Source: Candidatus Aegiribacteria sp.
Lineage (GTDB): Bacteria > Fermentibacterota > Fermentibacteria > Fermentibacterales > JCC-6
DNA length: 49,692 nt
Assembly: GCA_013138965.1 (NCBI GenBank)
Contig: WTBT01000032.1
Coordinates: forward strand, 1 to 49,692
Reading direction: 5' to 3'
The position numbers were made by a program, and so were the translations under genes. The notes below the pieces were generated by a model, which was not told the origin of the DNA, searched no databases, and saw only the letters and a list, made by a program, of their open reading frames with translations. Of the stretch, positions 32,348 to 39,675 are shown piece after piece; within the stretch, counting starts at the first letter, position 1; the number at the start of each line of letters is the position of its first letter.

Positions 32348-34468
32348 ATGGACTGGCTGATTCGCAAGCGTGACGGCAAAATTTTAAACTTCACCAAGAT
32401 GAAAATTGAAAAAGCTGTCGAACGAACTCTGAATTCTTCGTCGACCGATGCTGATGCCGGTGAGATTGCGGATCAGGTCGAAGCAAGCCTATATATGAAC
32501 TACTTCAAAAACGGCTCAATTCCGACCGTTGAACATATTCAGGATTTCATTGAAGAGACACTTGTTCTGCGGAAGCTGACTTCGGCAGCGAGGGCATTCA
32601 TTTTATACCGGGAAAAGAAGAACGAAGCCAGAGATGTAGATCATCTGCTCAGCGGAATGGAGGAAACCGTTTCCGATTACCTTGGCAAAGCCGACTGGCG
32701 AGTCAAGGAAAATTCCAACATGAACTATTCCCTTCAGGGCCTGAATTTCTACCTGTCATCTTCGATAACAAGAAAATACTGGCTCAGCAAAATATACACC
32801 CCCAGGATAAGGCAGTTCCAGGAAAACGGTGATTTCCATATTCATGATCTTGGAATACTTGGTCCGTACTGTGTCGGATGGGACCTCATGACCCTCCTGA
32901 AAGAGGGTTTCAGAGGGGCAAGGGGAAAGACGGAATCTTCCCCCCCGGCACATCTCAGAACAGCACTCGGACAGATTGTCAATTTTTTCTATACCCTTCA
33001 GGGAGAGGCTGCCGGAGCTCAGGCATTCTCCAATTTCGATACTCTCCTGGCGCCTTTCATCAGGTATGACAAGCTGGACTATCCGCAGGTCAAGCAGGCT
33101 TTCCAGGAATTCCTTTTCAATATTAACATCCCTACAAGGGTTGGCTTCCAGGCTCCGTTTACCAACATAACAATGGATCTCAATCCTTCATCAACCTTCC
33201 GTGATCAGAAAGTGATTATCGGCGGCAAGCCGAAAGATGAAGTCTACGGCGATTTTCTGCAGGAAATGGATATGATTAACCAGGCTTTCGCGGAGCTGAT
33301 GATGGAGGGTGATTCCAGGGGAAGAATATTCACTTTCCCTATACCCACTTACAATCTTACAAAGGATTTCGAATGGGATAACGACAAGCTGAAGCCATTG
33401 TGGGAAATGACCGGCAAGTACGGTGTGCCCTATTTCAGCAATTTTGTCAATTCCGATATGGACCCCGATGACGCAAGAAGCATGTGCTGCAGGCTCAGGC
33501 TTGATAACAGAGAGCTGCGCAGCAGAGGCGGCGGTCTTTTCGGTTCAAACCCGCTTACAGGATCCATTGGAGTAGTTACCATCAATCTTGCTAAAATCGG
33601 ATACACATCAGCGGATGAGGATGAGTTCTTCAATCGTCTTGCCGCAGTAATGGAAGCCGCAAGGGAATCCCTTGAATTGAAACGTGACCTGATCGAGAAG
33701 CTTACGGAACAGGGTCTCTATCCATATACAAGCCACTATCTCAGAACGGTCAAGGCTCATCAGGGGCAGTACTGGAGCAATCACTTTTCAACCATCGGGC
33801 TTCTGGGAATGAATGAATGCTGCATGAACTTCCTCGGAGAGAGCATTGCCACCGAGGAAAGTCGCAGATGGTCTATCAAGGTACTGGATTTCATGAGGAA
33901 AAAACTCACGGAATTCCAGGAAGAGACTGGAAATCTCTACAATCTTGAGGCCTCTCCGGCGGAGGGCGCTTCCTACAGCCTTGCCAGAAAGGATAAAAGT
34001 GAATTCCCTGACATCTATTGCATGGGCAGCTCTGATCCGTACTACACCAATTCAATCCACCTGCCGGTAACGGAACAGATGGATATTTTTGGGCTTCTCG
34101 AGCATCAGGACCCTCTTCAGACCATGTTCACCGGCGGGACTGTCGTTCATGTATTTATAGGCGAAGCAATTACCGACTGGAGAATGGTAAGAAAACTGGC
34201 AAAATCCATTGTTACACGGTTCCATCTGCCGTACTTCAGTTTCACACCCACTTTCTCAATCTGTCCTGTTCACGGGTATATAGCCGGAGAGCAATTTCTC
34301 TGCCCGTACCCGCATACCGGCGAAGAGCTCGCTGAATTCGGTGAGATTGTTAATCCTGACGAATATAACCAGCTGCCCGAAGGCAGCTACATAAGAATTG
34401 ATGATATTGATTCAGGGGATCAGGGAAGTCTCTTTCTCAACATAGGAAAGGTTTCGACAAATGTCTGA
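32348..34468 (+). CDS. nrdD: anaerobic (class III) ribonucleoside-triphosphate reductase, catalytic chain without glycyl-radical domain
   Basis: The 706-residue protein reduces NTPs to dNTPs without oxygen. An ATP-cone is present in the first 90 residues (RKRDGKILNFTKMKIEKAVE). The ten-stranded barrel follows, with FHIHDLGILGPYCVGWDL, FTNITMDLNPSSTF, SMCCRLRLDNRELRSRGGG and SNHFSTIGLLGMNECCMNF. The C-terminus has SICPVHGYIAGEQFLCPYP, but it lacks the usual second pair of zinc cysteines and the RVxGYxRP glycyl-radical motif. The protein instead ends DQGSLFLNIGKVSTNV. The missing motif lies in the overlapping ORF at 34461-34631. Confidence 0.93.
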   Translation: MDWLIRKRDGKILNFTKMKIEKAVERTLNSSSTDADAGEIADQVEASLYMNYFKNGSIPTVEHIQDFIEETLVLRKLTSAARAFILYREKKNEARDVDHLLSGMEETVSDYLGKADWRVKENSNMNYSLQGLNFYLSSSITRKYWLSKIYTPRIRQFQENGDFHIHDLGILGPYCVGWDLMTLLKEGFRGARGKTESSPPAHLRTALGQIVNFFYTLQGEAAGAQAFSNFDTLLAPFIRYDKLDYPQVKQAFQEFLFNINIPTRVGFQAPFTNITMDLNPSSTFRDQKVIIGGKPKDEVYGDFLQEMDMINQAFAELMMEGDSRGRIFTFPIPTYNLTKDFEWDNDKLKPLWEMTGKYGVPYFSNFVNSDMDPDDARSMCCRLRLDNRELRSRGGGLFGSNPLTGSIGVVTINLAKIGYTSADEDEFFNRLAAVMEAARESLELKRDLIEKLTEQGLYPYTSHYLRTVKAHQGQYWSNHFSTIGLLGMNECCMNFLGESIATEESRRWSIKVLDFMRKKLTEFQEETGNLYNLEASPAEGASYSLARKDKSEFPDIYCMGSSDPYYTNSIHLPVTEQMDIFGLLEHQDPLQTMFTGGTVVHVFIGEAITDWRMVRKLAKSIVTRFHLPYFSFTPTFSICPVHGYIAGEQFLCPYPHTGEELAEFGEIVNPDEYNQLPEGSYIRIDDIDSGDQGSLFLNIGKVSTNV

Positions 34469-34631
34469 GATCAAAGAAAATAATCGCATAAGAGCTGTTA
34501 AAACCGAAGTCTATTCAAGGATAGTAGGATACTACAGACCGGTTCAGAACTGGAACAAGGGAAAAAGAGAGGAATTCTCCCAGCGAAAGTACATTTCGCT
34601 GAAGACAGCAGTAGAAAAGGCTGATAGTTGA
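34461..34631 (+). CDS. separate glycyl-radical domain of the class III ribonucleotide reductase
   Basis: This 56-residue ORF starts at an ATG overlapping the nrdD stop by 8 nt (frame +1) and ends overlapping the nrdG start by 4 nt. It carries TEVYSRIVGYYRPVQNWNKG and KREEFSQRKY, the C-terminal glycyl-radical motif of NrdD, with the radical glycine in VGYYRP (about residue 23). NrdG would put the radical on this glycine. Either the domain works as a detached subunit, or a +1 shift joins it to NrdD. The clean start and double overlap favour coupled translation of three proteins. Confidence 0.85.
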   Translation: MSEIKENNRIRAVKTEVYSRIVGYYRPVQNWNKGKREEFSQRKYISLKTAVEKADS

Positions 34632-35323
34632 TCCGATCCCTCACAGGCACAAGCCTGATCGAGTATCCAGATAAGATATCATCCATAATATTCATATCCG
34701 GCTGCAACCTTCAATGTCCCTACTGCCATAATCCTGAACTAGTAAGACCCGATATGCTGGATCAGGAATTCAGACTTACCCATAAGGAAATCATCGAAAT
34801 GCTGCTGGAGAGGGAAGGCTTCATCGAGGCCGTAACCATAACGGGTGGAGAACCTCTTCTGTACAGCGGTATCTTTGATCTTATCAAAAGCATTAAATCC
34901 GAAACATGCCTCTCGCTAAAGGTGGATACCAACGGAACTCACCCCCGCAGGCTGAAAGAGGTGCTTCATCATACGGACTACGTCGCAATGGATCTTAAAA
35001 GCTCTCCCTCAAAGTACCTGAAGGCTACGGGGGAACAAGCTGTTTTCTCGGATGTCCGGGAATCCATTGACATTATCATGACCCTGCCGGAATACGAATT
35101 CAGGACTACAATGGTTCCCGGTATTGTTGACCGTGATGATGTCATCGAACTCCTGCAGGAGATCGGAAGGGTTAAACGATACGTTCTCCAGAGTTTTCAT
35201 TCGCATAAGACACTCTCGGCTGAATTCAGGGACATGCCCGCCTATCCCAAAGGTTACATTGAGGATACAGCAAGTATCATAAGAGACATGAACCTGGCTG
35301 AAGAGGTTGCTGTCAGGCTCTAA
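34628..35323 (+). CDS. nrdG: anaerobic ribonucleotide reductase activating enzyme (radical SAM)
   Basis: The 231-residue radical SAM enzyme has the cluster motif CNLQCPYCHNPEL (CxxxCxxC) near residue 26 and the SAM-binding ITGGEPLLYSG. It resembles the longer NrdG/PflA type. It produces the glycyl radical on the NrdD system and starts with TTG inside the stop region of the glycyl-radical ORF. Context makes NrdG much more likely than a pyruvate formate-lyase activase. Confidence 0.92.
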   Translation: MIRSLTGTSLIEYPDKISSIIFISGCNLQCPYCHNPELVRPDMLDQEFRLTHKEIIEMLLEREGFIEAVTITGGEPLLYSGIFDLIKSIKSETCLSLKVDTNGTHPRRLKEVLHHTDYVAMDLKSSPSKYLKATGEQAVFSDVRESIDIIMTLPEYEFRTTMVPGIVDRDDVIELLQEIGRVKRYVLQSFHSHKTLSAEFRDMPAYPKGYIEDTASIIRDMNLAEEVAVRL

Positions 35324-35339
35324 AGAACCCCTGCTATCA

Positions 35340-35378
35340 TTGACATACGTATTCTTTATTAGTATATACTTATATACT
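35340..35378 (+). promoter_or_regulatory. promoter and operator of the ArsR operon
   Basis: TTGACA (35340-35345) is followed after 17 bp by TATATA (35363-35368). An inverted repeat AGTATATA-CT-TATATACT (35361-35378) covers the -10 region, the usual place for an ArsR/SmtB operator. GGAGG lies before the ATG at 35392. Confidence 0.7.
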
Positions 35379-35391
35379 GAAATGGAGGCTT

Positions 35392-35769
35392 ATGAAAGCT
35401 GAGCGATACAGCCTTAAGGAACTGGCTGAAGTTATGAAAGCACTGGGCGCTGAAAACAGGCTCAGGATCATCGATCTTCTCGTGGACCGCGAATCTCTCT
35501 GCGTGAACGCCCTTGCCTGCCATCTTGATATTTCCCAGAGCGCAGTATCCCAGCATCTCAGGATTCTCCATTCCAGTGGTTTCGTTACTTCCCACAGGGA
35601 CGGATACTACACCCATTACAGGCTTAACACTGAAATGCTTGACAGCTCCATAAAGCTTCTCGCTCAGCTGGCTGTCAAACGCGAAACACTCAAACCGAAC
35701 GAATGCGCCTCGAAAGGAGGAAAACAATGTGCAAAAACGAAAACAAATGTCAGAAACCGGAAAATCTGA
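35392..35769 (+). CDS. ArsR/SmtB-family regulator, probably metal-responsive
   Basis: The 125-residue protein has a winged HTH with the recognition segment LDISQSAVSQHLRILHSSG and the wing FVTSHRDGYYTHYRL. ESLCVNALAC, at the alpha-3 position where ELCVC-type sensors bind metal or arsenic, holds two cysteines, and the tail adds further cysteines (NECASKGGKQCAK). It should repress its own operon at 35361-35378 until a thiophilic metal binds. Its last 43 nt overlap the next small gene. Confidence 0.85.
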   Translation: MKAERYSLKELAEVMKALGAENRLRIIDLLVDRESLCVNALACHLDISQSAVSQHLRILHSSGFVTSHRDGYYTHYRLNTEMLDSSIKLLAQLAVKRETLKPNECASKGGKQCAKTKTNVRNRKI

Positions 35770-35864
35770 AGGGTAAACCCGACGAATGTTCCCCGGAACA
35801 GATACATGAATGTCATGGTCCGGACGGCCATCATCCATGCAATTCGAACAAAAAGGAAGAGTAA
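35727..35864 (+). CDS. 45-aa Cys/His-rich small protein
   Basis: An ATG 6 nt after a perfect AAAGGAGG opens a frame encoding MCKNENKCQKPENLKGKPDE, CSPEQIHECHGPDGHH and PCNSNKKEE. It holds five cysteines and a GHH cluster. I recall similar short sequences (PE-LKGKP-ECSPEQI-ECHG) beside metal regulators in anaerobes but know no function. It overlaps the ArsR gene and its stop overlaps the next ATG by 1 nt (TAATG), so it is translated within the same operon. A metal-handling role is inferred. Confidence 0.75.
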   Translation: MCKNENKCQKPENLKGKPDECSPEQIHECHGPDGHHPCNSNKKEE

Positions 35865-36184
35865 TGAAGCGGATAATACTTGTTGCTTTAAGCATTGCTA
35901 TAGCAGGTACCTTTGCTATAGTGCAGGCTCATGAGGACACCCTTGTCCCTGACTGCGACAACTGCGAAACCGTAGACGGCGAATGCTGCTGCGGCGGCAC
36001 AGTTGATGGCTGCACTGAAGATTGTGACAGCTGCGACTCCTGCGACTGTGAATGTAAAGAAGATTGTACTTGCGATACCGAATGCAGCTGTGACGATTGT
36101 ACTTGTGACACTGAATGTGACGATTGCAGCTGTGATGACTGTTCTTCAGAAGAAGAAGTTCATCATTGTGACGGGTGCCACTAA
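35864..36184 (+). CDS. exported, extremely Cys-rich metallothionein-like protein
   Basis: Starting at ATG 35864 (MKRIILVALSIAIAGTFAIV, a signal peptide), the 106-residue protein has a mature part with about 23 cysteines in some 78 residues, mostly alternating with Asp and Glu. Repeating units such as CTCDTECSCDD and CTCDTECDDCSCDD recur, and it ends in EEEVHHCDGCH. I know no named family. The composition suggests binding of soft metals (Cu, Zn, Cd or As) outside the inner membrane. Co-transcription with an ArsR regulator fits. A strong terminator follows. Confidence 0.8.
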   Translation: MKRIILVALSIAIAGTFAIVQAHEDTLVPDCDNCETVDGECCCGGTVDGCTEDCDSCDSCDCECKEDCTCDTECSCDDCTCDTECDDCSCDDCSSEEEVHHCDGCH

Positions 36185-36201
36185 ACTTCATAATTCTGCG
36201 G

Positions 36202-36232
36202 AAAGAGCGGGCGGAATCCGCCCGCTCTTTTT
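36202..36232. terminator. bidirectional terminator
   Basis: AAAGAGCGGGCGGA (36202-36215) and TCCGCCCGCTCTTT (36217-36230) form a long perfect stem flanked by A and T runs. It serves the Cys-rich operon from the left and the molybdo/tungsto-pterin-related gene from the right. Confidence 0.85.
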
Positions 36233-36236
36233 CAGT

Positions 36237-36836
36237 TCACTGATTACATGATTTTACTCTTACGGAAATATCATCTTTTTCGTTGTAGCCTTTAAGCGAA
36301 GATACAAGACCCCGAACAGCCCCCTCGATGATACCTGCCGGGAAACTGCCCAGTTCCACAAGTCTGCCTCCTAACTTCACTTCAACAGAGCCTGGGGCGA
36401 AGAAGCAGTCCTCCTCCCTCTTCTCTCCCTTAAGAATGGCTTCAGCCAGCCGCCTGCAGTCGAGGCCGCATCTTCCGCATTCCTCAGCGGTTTTCTGCGG
36501 CAGCAGACTGAACGTTTTCGCGTAGATATCTTCGGAAGAGATAGATGATTCGTTTCCATCGTACCGGGCAAGAAGCAGTGAATCATCACTGAATGTATTG
36601 CTGCCGCATTGTACAACGGGAGCTGCCAATTCCATATCAGCACGTACCAGGAAAATGTCCGGAGGCATGGACTGCATTATCCTCATTGCTGAACACGATC
36701 CGGGGAATGATACTTCGCAGCCACCCCCTTCACTATCTGAGAGAACGCATACAATCCTGTTCTGCAGAGTGTTGCTGAATATTGATATGAATTTGTCTAT
36801 CAGATCGTCTGCCCCGGTAATTTTAATACACTTCAT
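36237..36836 (-). CDS. MobB-like protein with Fe-S motif, last gene of the tungstate operon
   Basis: The 199-residue protein has a cysteine motif CGRCGLDCRRLAEAILKGEK followed by REEDC, the pattern of a small [4Fe-4S] domain. Its C-terminal VEVKLGGRLVELGSFPAGII then EGAVRGLVSSLKG recalls the end of archaeal MobB-type proteins, which act in molybdopterin or tungstopterin nucleotide attachment. The N-terminal part lacks a clear P-loop. It follows the transporter ATPase by 12 bp. A role in tungsten cofactor maturation is inferred from both similarity and position. Confidence 0.6.
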   Translation of the reverse strand: MKCIKITGADDLIDKFISIFSNTLQNRIVCVLSDSEGGGCEVSFPGSCSAMRIMQSMPPDIFLVRADMELAAPVVQCGSNTFSDDSLLLARYDGNESSISSEDIYAKTFSLLPQKTAEECGRCGLDCRRLAEAILKGEKREEDCFFAPGSVEVKLGGRLVELGSFPAGIIEGAVRGLVSSLKGYNEKDDISVRVKSCNQ

Positions 36837-36848
36837 GAAATCTCCTTC

Positions 36849-37901
36849 TCAGAATACATGAACGGCACTTGCCTTGAAGGATATATACACATCCTGACCT
36901 TCTGTCAGATCCAGTTCGGATAGAGCACTTCTGGTAACGGATGAAACTATCAACAGATTACCGCAATCCACAGAGATGCTGAAAATCGAGCCTGTGCGTT
37001 CAACGGATATGATCGTTCCCGCAAAATGATTCCGCTCACTTGTAACCGCAGTCTCCCTTGAAACAACTATTGCCTCCGGTGGTATCGCCAGAAATCCATG
37101 TCCTCTCTTATTCGATGTATGCCTGACAATAACTTCTTCAACGATAGCTCCATCTGCGCTGAATTCCGCAGGAAAAACATTCTTCATTCCAATAAATGAT
37201 GCCATGAAAGGAGTTGAAGGGCTGTAAAAGATTTCATCAATCGTTCCTGTCTGCTCTATCCGGCCGTTCCTCATGACAGCGCCAGTCGTACCGAGAGACA
37301 GGGCATCGGTGAAATCATGAGTAGCCATAATGAACGTTATGCCGATCCTTGAATGAAGATCTCTCAGTCTGCTGAGCAGGTTAAATCTCAGATTCGGGTC
37401 GAGTGATGTAGTCGGTTCATCAAGTATCAGGATTTCCGGTTCAATCACGAGCGCTCTTGCGAGTGCGACCCGCTGCAGCTCACCCCCTGAAAGAGTGCTG
37501 GAATCACGATCCCCGTACCCCTCCATATCCACCATTTCAAGCACACTCGAAACCTTCCTGCCGATCTCATCCTCAGGGATTCCTCTTATCCTCAATCCCC
37601 ACTCGACATTTGAGTTTACGCTACCTCTGAACAGAACAGGTCTCTGAAAAACAGTGACCATTCTCCGGCGTACATCCAATCTCTCTTTCCCGCGATGGGA
37701 AACAGGTTTGCCGGAGTGTATCACTCGTCCTGAAGATGGTTTATCAAGAAGACCTGCTACCCGCAGAAGAGTAGTTTTACCGCAGCCGGTTGGGCCCATA
37801 AGAACAAAAAATGCGCCCATGGAAATAGATAAATCCACATCACTGAGGATCTGCTGTCCGTTCTTCCTCTGAACGATGTTTTCAAGTTCAAGTATCATCA
37901 C
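36849..37901 (-). CDS. tupC: tungstate ABC transporter, ATP-binding protein
   Basis: The 350-residue ATPase has Walker A MGPTGCGKTTLL, signature LSGGELQRVALARAL, Walker B ILILDEPTTSLDP and the switch His in MATHDF. The C-terminal 120 residues include a TOBE/Mop-like oxyanion-binding region (NHFAGTIISVERTGSIFSIS). It couples ATP hydrolysis to tungstate uptake with the adjacent permease and binding protein. It overlaps the permease gene by 4 nt. Confidence 0.9.
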   Translation of the reverse strand: MMILELENIVQRKNGQQILSDVDLSISMGAFFVLMGPTGCGKTTLLRVAGLLDKPSSGRVIHSGKPVSHRGKERLDVRRRMVTVFQRPVLFRGSVNSNVEWGLRIRGIPEDEIGRKVSSVLEMVDMEGYGDRDSSTLSGGELQRVALARALVIEPEILILDEPTTSLDPNLRFNLLSRLRDLHSRIGITFIMATHDFTDALSLGTTGAVMRNGRIEQTGTIDEIFYSPSTPFMASFIGMKNVFPAEFSADGAIVEEVIVRHTSNKRGHGFLAIPPEAIVVSRETAVTSERNHFAGTIISVERTGSIFSISVDCGNLLIVSSVTRSALSELDLTEGQDVYISFKASAVHVF

Positions 37902-38590
37902 TTCTCGCTGTGTTGAAGGATATTAACGGTAACGCTCACGATCATAGCAAGAGCCAGAAGAATAATTCCCAGGGCAATTGAAGCTGCAGTCTCTCCCTTT
38001 CCAACTCCAAGCGCGATTGCTGTTGTGAGAGTCCTCGTGTAACCGGAAATATTACCCCCGACTATAATAGCCACTCCTATCTCCGATACTGCCCTGCCGA
38101 ATCCCATAAGAACCGCTGTCAACACCATGTATCTTGACTCGGACAGAACCTTGAGGACCATCTGCAGCTGCCCTGCCCCGAGAGATAATGCAGTATCCGA
38201 GATATCTCTTCCCATGCCTGCGAGAGCAGATATGGTCAGTCCGGTAATAATAGGAGCTATCAGGAGAACTTCACCAAGCACAATCGCACTTGGTGAAAAC
38301 AGCATTCCAAGGCTTCCAAGAGGACCTGCTCTGGAGATGAACAGAAAAACAAGCATACCCACTAACACCGTGGGTACGCTGTAAAGTGTCTGAATAATAC
38401 TGAGAAGAAACCTTTTCCCTCTGAATCGATTGAAATGAATCAGGCAAGCGAGAGGGATAAAGATGAATGATGCAACCACCGTGGCACTGATCGATATCAT
38501 CAGGGTTCGAAATGCGATAGAGAACACCACAGGGTCTCCTGAGATTATCATATCAAGTGCGATACGAACAGCTTCGAGCAACTGTGACAT
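37898..38590 (-). CDS. tupB: tungstate ABC transporter, permease
   Basis: The 230-residue protein has about five membrane helices and the EAA-type loop SALAGMGRDISDTALSLGAG. IGFGRAVSEIGVAIIVGGN matches TupB-type permeases. It forms the membrane channel with the ATPase encoded next. It lies 8 bp after the binding-protein gene. Confidence 0.9.
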   Translation of the reverse strand: MSQLLEAVRIALDMIISGDPVVFSIAFRTLMISISATVVASFIFIPLACLIHFNRFRGKRFLLSIIQTLYSVPTVLVGMLVFLFISRAGPLGSLGMLFSPSAIVLGEVLLIAPIITGLTISALAGMGRDISDTALSLGAGQLQMVLKVLSESRYMVLTAVLMGFGRAVSEIGVAIIVGGNISGYTRTLTTAIALGVGKGETAASIALGIILLALAMIVSVTVNILQHSEK

Positions 38591-38598
38591 TAACTGCC

Positions 38599-39513
38599 TT
38601 ACATGTCCAGTCCGGCGCAGGGGGTGAACAGCTGTATGCCGTACTCATCAACACCGTAGTTTCCGATAAGCTCCTGCACGGTTTCCGATGTAAGGAATTC
38701 AACAAGATTTTCTGCCATCTCAGGGTTCCTGCTCGATGTAACTTCGAGTACTGAATAAACATTCAGAAGCACATCACCCTGATCGACCACCGGTTCCAGG
38801 TCCAGATGATTCTGGTAAGCGATAAAGGTTCCCATATCCGAGAGTGTGTATGCGTTCATTTCGTCCGCCATGACAAGCGTTGGTCCCATTCCGCTTCCAC
38901 CCTCCACGTACCAGTCACCCGATGTTCGAACATCATCGTAATCGTACCCGGCCGCGGCCCAGATGGCTTTTTCTTTACCGTGTGTGCCTGAATCGTCACC
39001 CCTGGAAACAAAAACAGCCTCACCGCTGTTCATCAGTGTTGTAAAAGCTTCTTCCGGCATCATTCCTTCCAAACCTGCGGGGTCATCAGGTGATCCCGCA
39101 ATAAGGAAATAGTTGTACGCGAACGGGATACGTGCAAGGCCGTATCCTTCCTCCACGAACTGCTCTTCCCTGGCCCTGGAATGGACAGTTATAACATCAA
39201 CATCCCCTCGGAGGCCCCATTCAAGAGCTTTGCCCGTTCCCGCGTAAAGCACATCGAGTTCTACGCCGTATTCCTCTTCAAACATCGGCTCAAGATAGCT
39301 CCACAGGCCGGTATCGTACAGGCTGGTGGTCGTAGCTACCCTCAACCTGCCGGCGCTCGGCCGCGGAGGAACCGATTCGTTACCGGTGTCCTCTGTTATC
39401 TCTGTGTTCTGCTCCGGAACAGTTTCTGCCAACGGCTCTACCTCTTCGCCGCAAGCCACTGAGAGAAGCGCGATAATCAACATTCCGCTGAAGATGTATT
39501 TTGTCATTATCAT
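38599..39513 (-). CDS. tupA: tungstate-binding lipoprotein TupA
   Basis: The 304-residue protein is a lipoprotein (lipobox LLSVAC after an N-terminal helix). The mature part has the TupA hallmark VATTTSLYDTGLW, ending in the oxyanion-binding TTTS-DTGL motif, plus GDVDVITVHSRAREE and the anion-binding FVSRGDDSGTHGKE. TupA proteins select tungstate strongly over molybdate. In the window it heads the operon tupA-tupB-tupC-mobB-like and fits the tungsten-type oxidoreductase genes 4 kb away. Confidence 0.92.
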   Translation of the reverse strand: MIMTKYIFSGMLIIALLSVACGEEVEPLAETVPEQNTEITEDTGNESVPPRPSAGRLRVATTTSLYDTGLWSYLEPMFEEEYGVELDVLYAGTGKALEWGLRGDVDVITVHSRAREEQFVEEGYGLARIPFAYNYFLIAGSPDDPAGLEGMMPEEAFTTLMNSGEAVFVSRGDDSGTHGKEKAIWAAAGYDYDDVRTSGDWYVEGGSGMGPTLVMADEMNAYTLSDMGTFIAYQNHLDLEPVVDQGDVLLNVYSVLEVTSSRNPEMAENLVEFLTSETVQELIGNYGVDEYGIQLFTPCAGLDM

Positions 39514-39606
39514 TCCTCTTCTTGTGGAGATAAGTGTTTTGGAACTATTGAACTTAGTGAACTTTGAAGAGGTAATATATCCGTTATGTCAGCATGACAC
39601 AACCAT

Positions 39607-39620
39607 GCATGCGCGCATGC
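39607..39620. repeat. 14-bp perfect palindrome upstream of tupA
   Basis: GCATGCGCGCATGC is perfectly self-complementary and lies in an alternating purine-pyrimidine run (ATGCATGCGCGCATGCGCAT), between tupA and the FG-GAP gene. It could be an operator (for example for a tungstate or molybdate regulator) or a structural motif. No known regulator is matched. Confidence 0.45.
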
Positions 39621-39675
39621 GCATGAAGTCAGAAGTGGCATCAAGCCCCGACAGCATGAATGATTCTTTTTTTAT

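Noticed and set aside
34460-34480. Selenocysteine read-through at the nrdD TGA stop
   Set aside because: The frame after TGA meets another stop within a few codons and does not contain the glycyl-radical motif.
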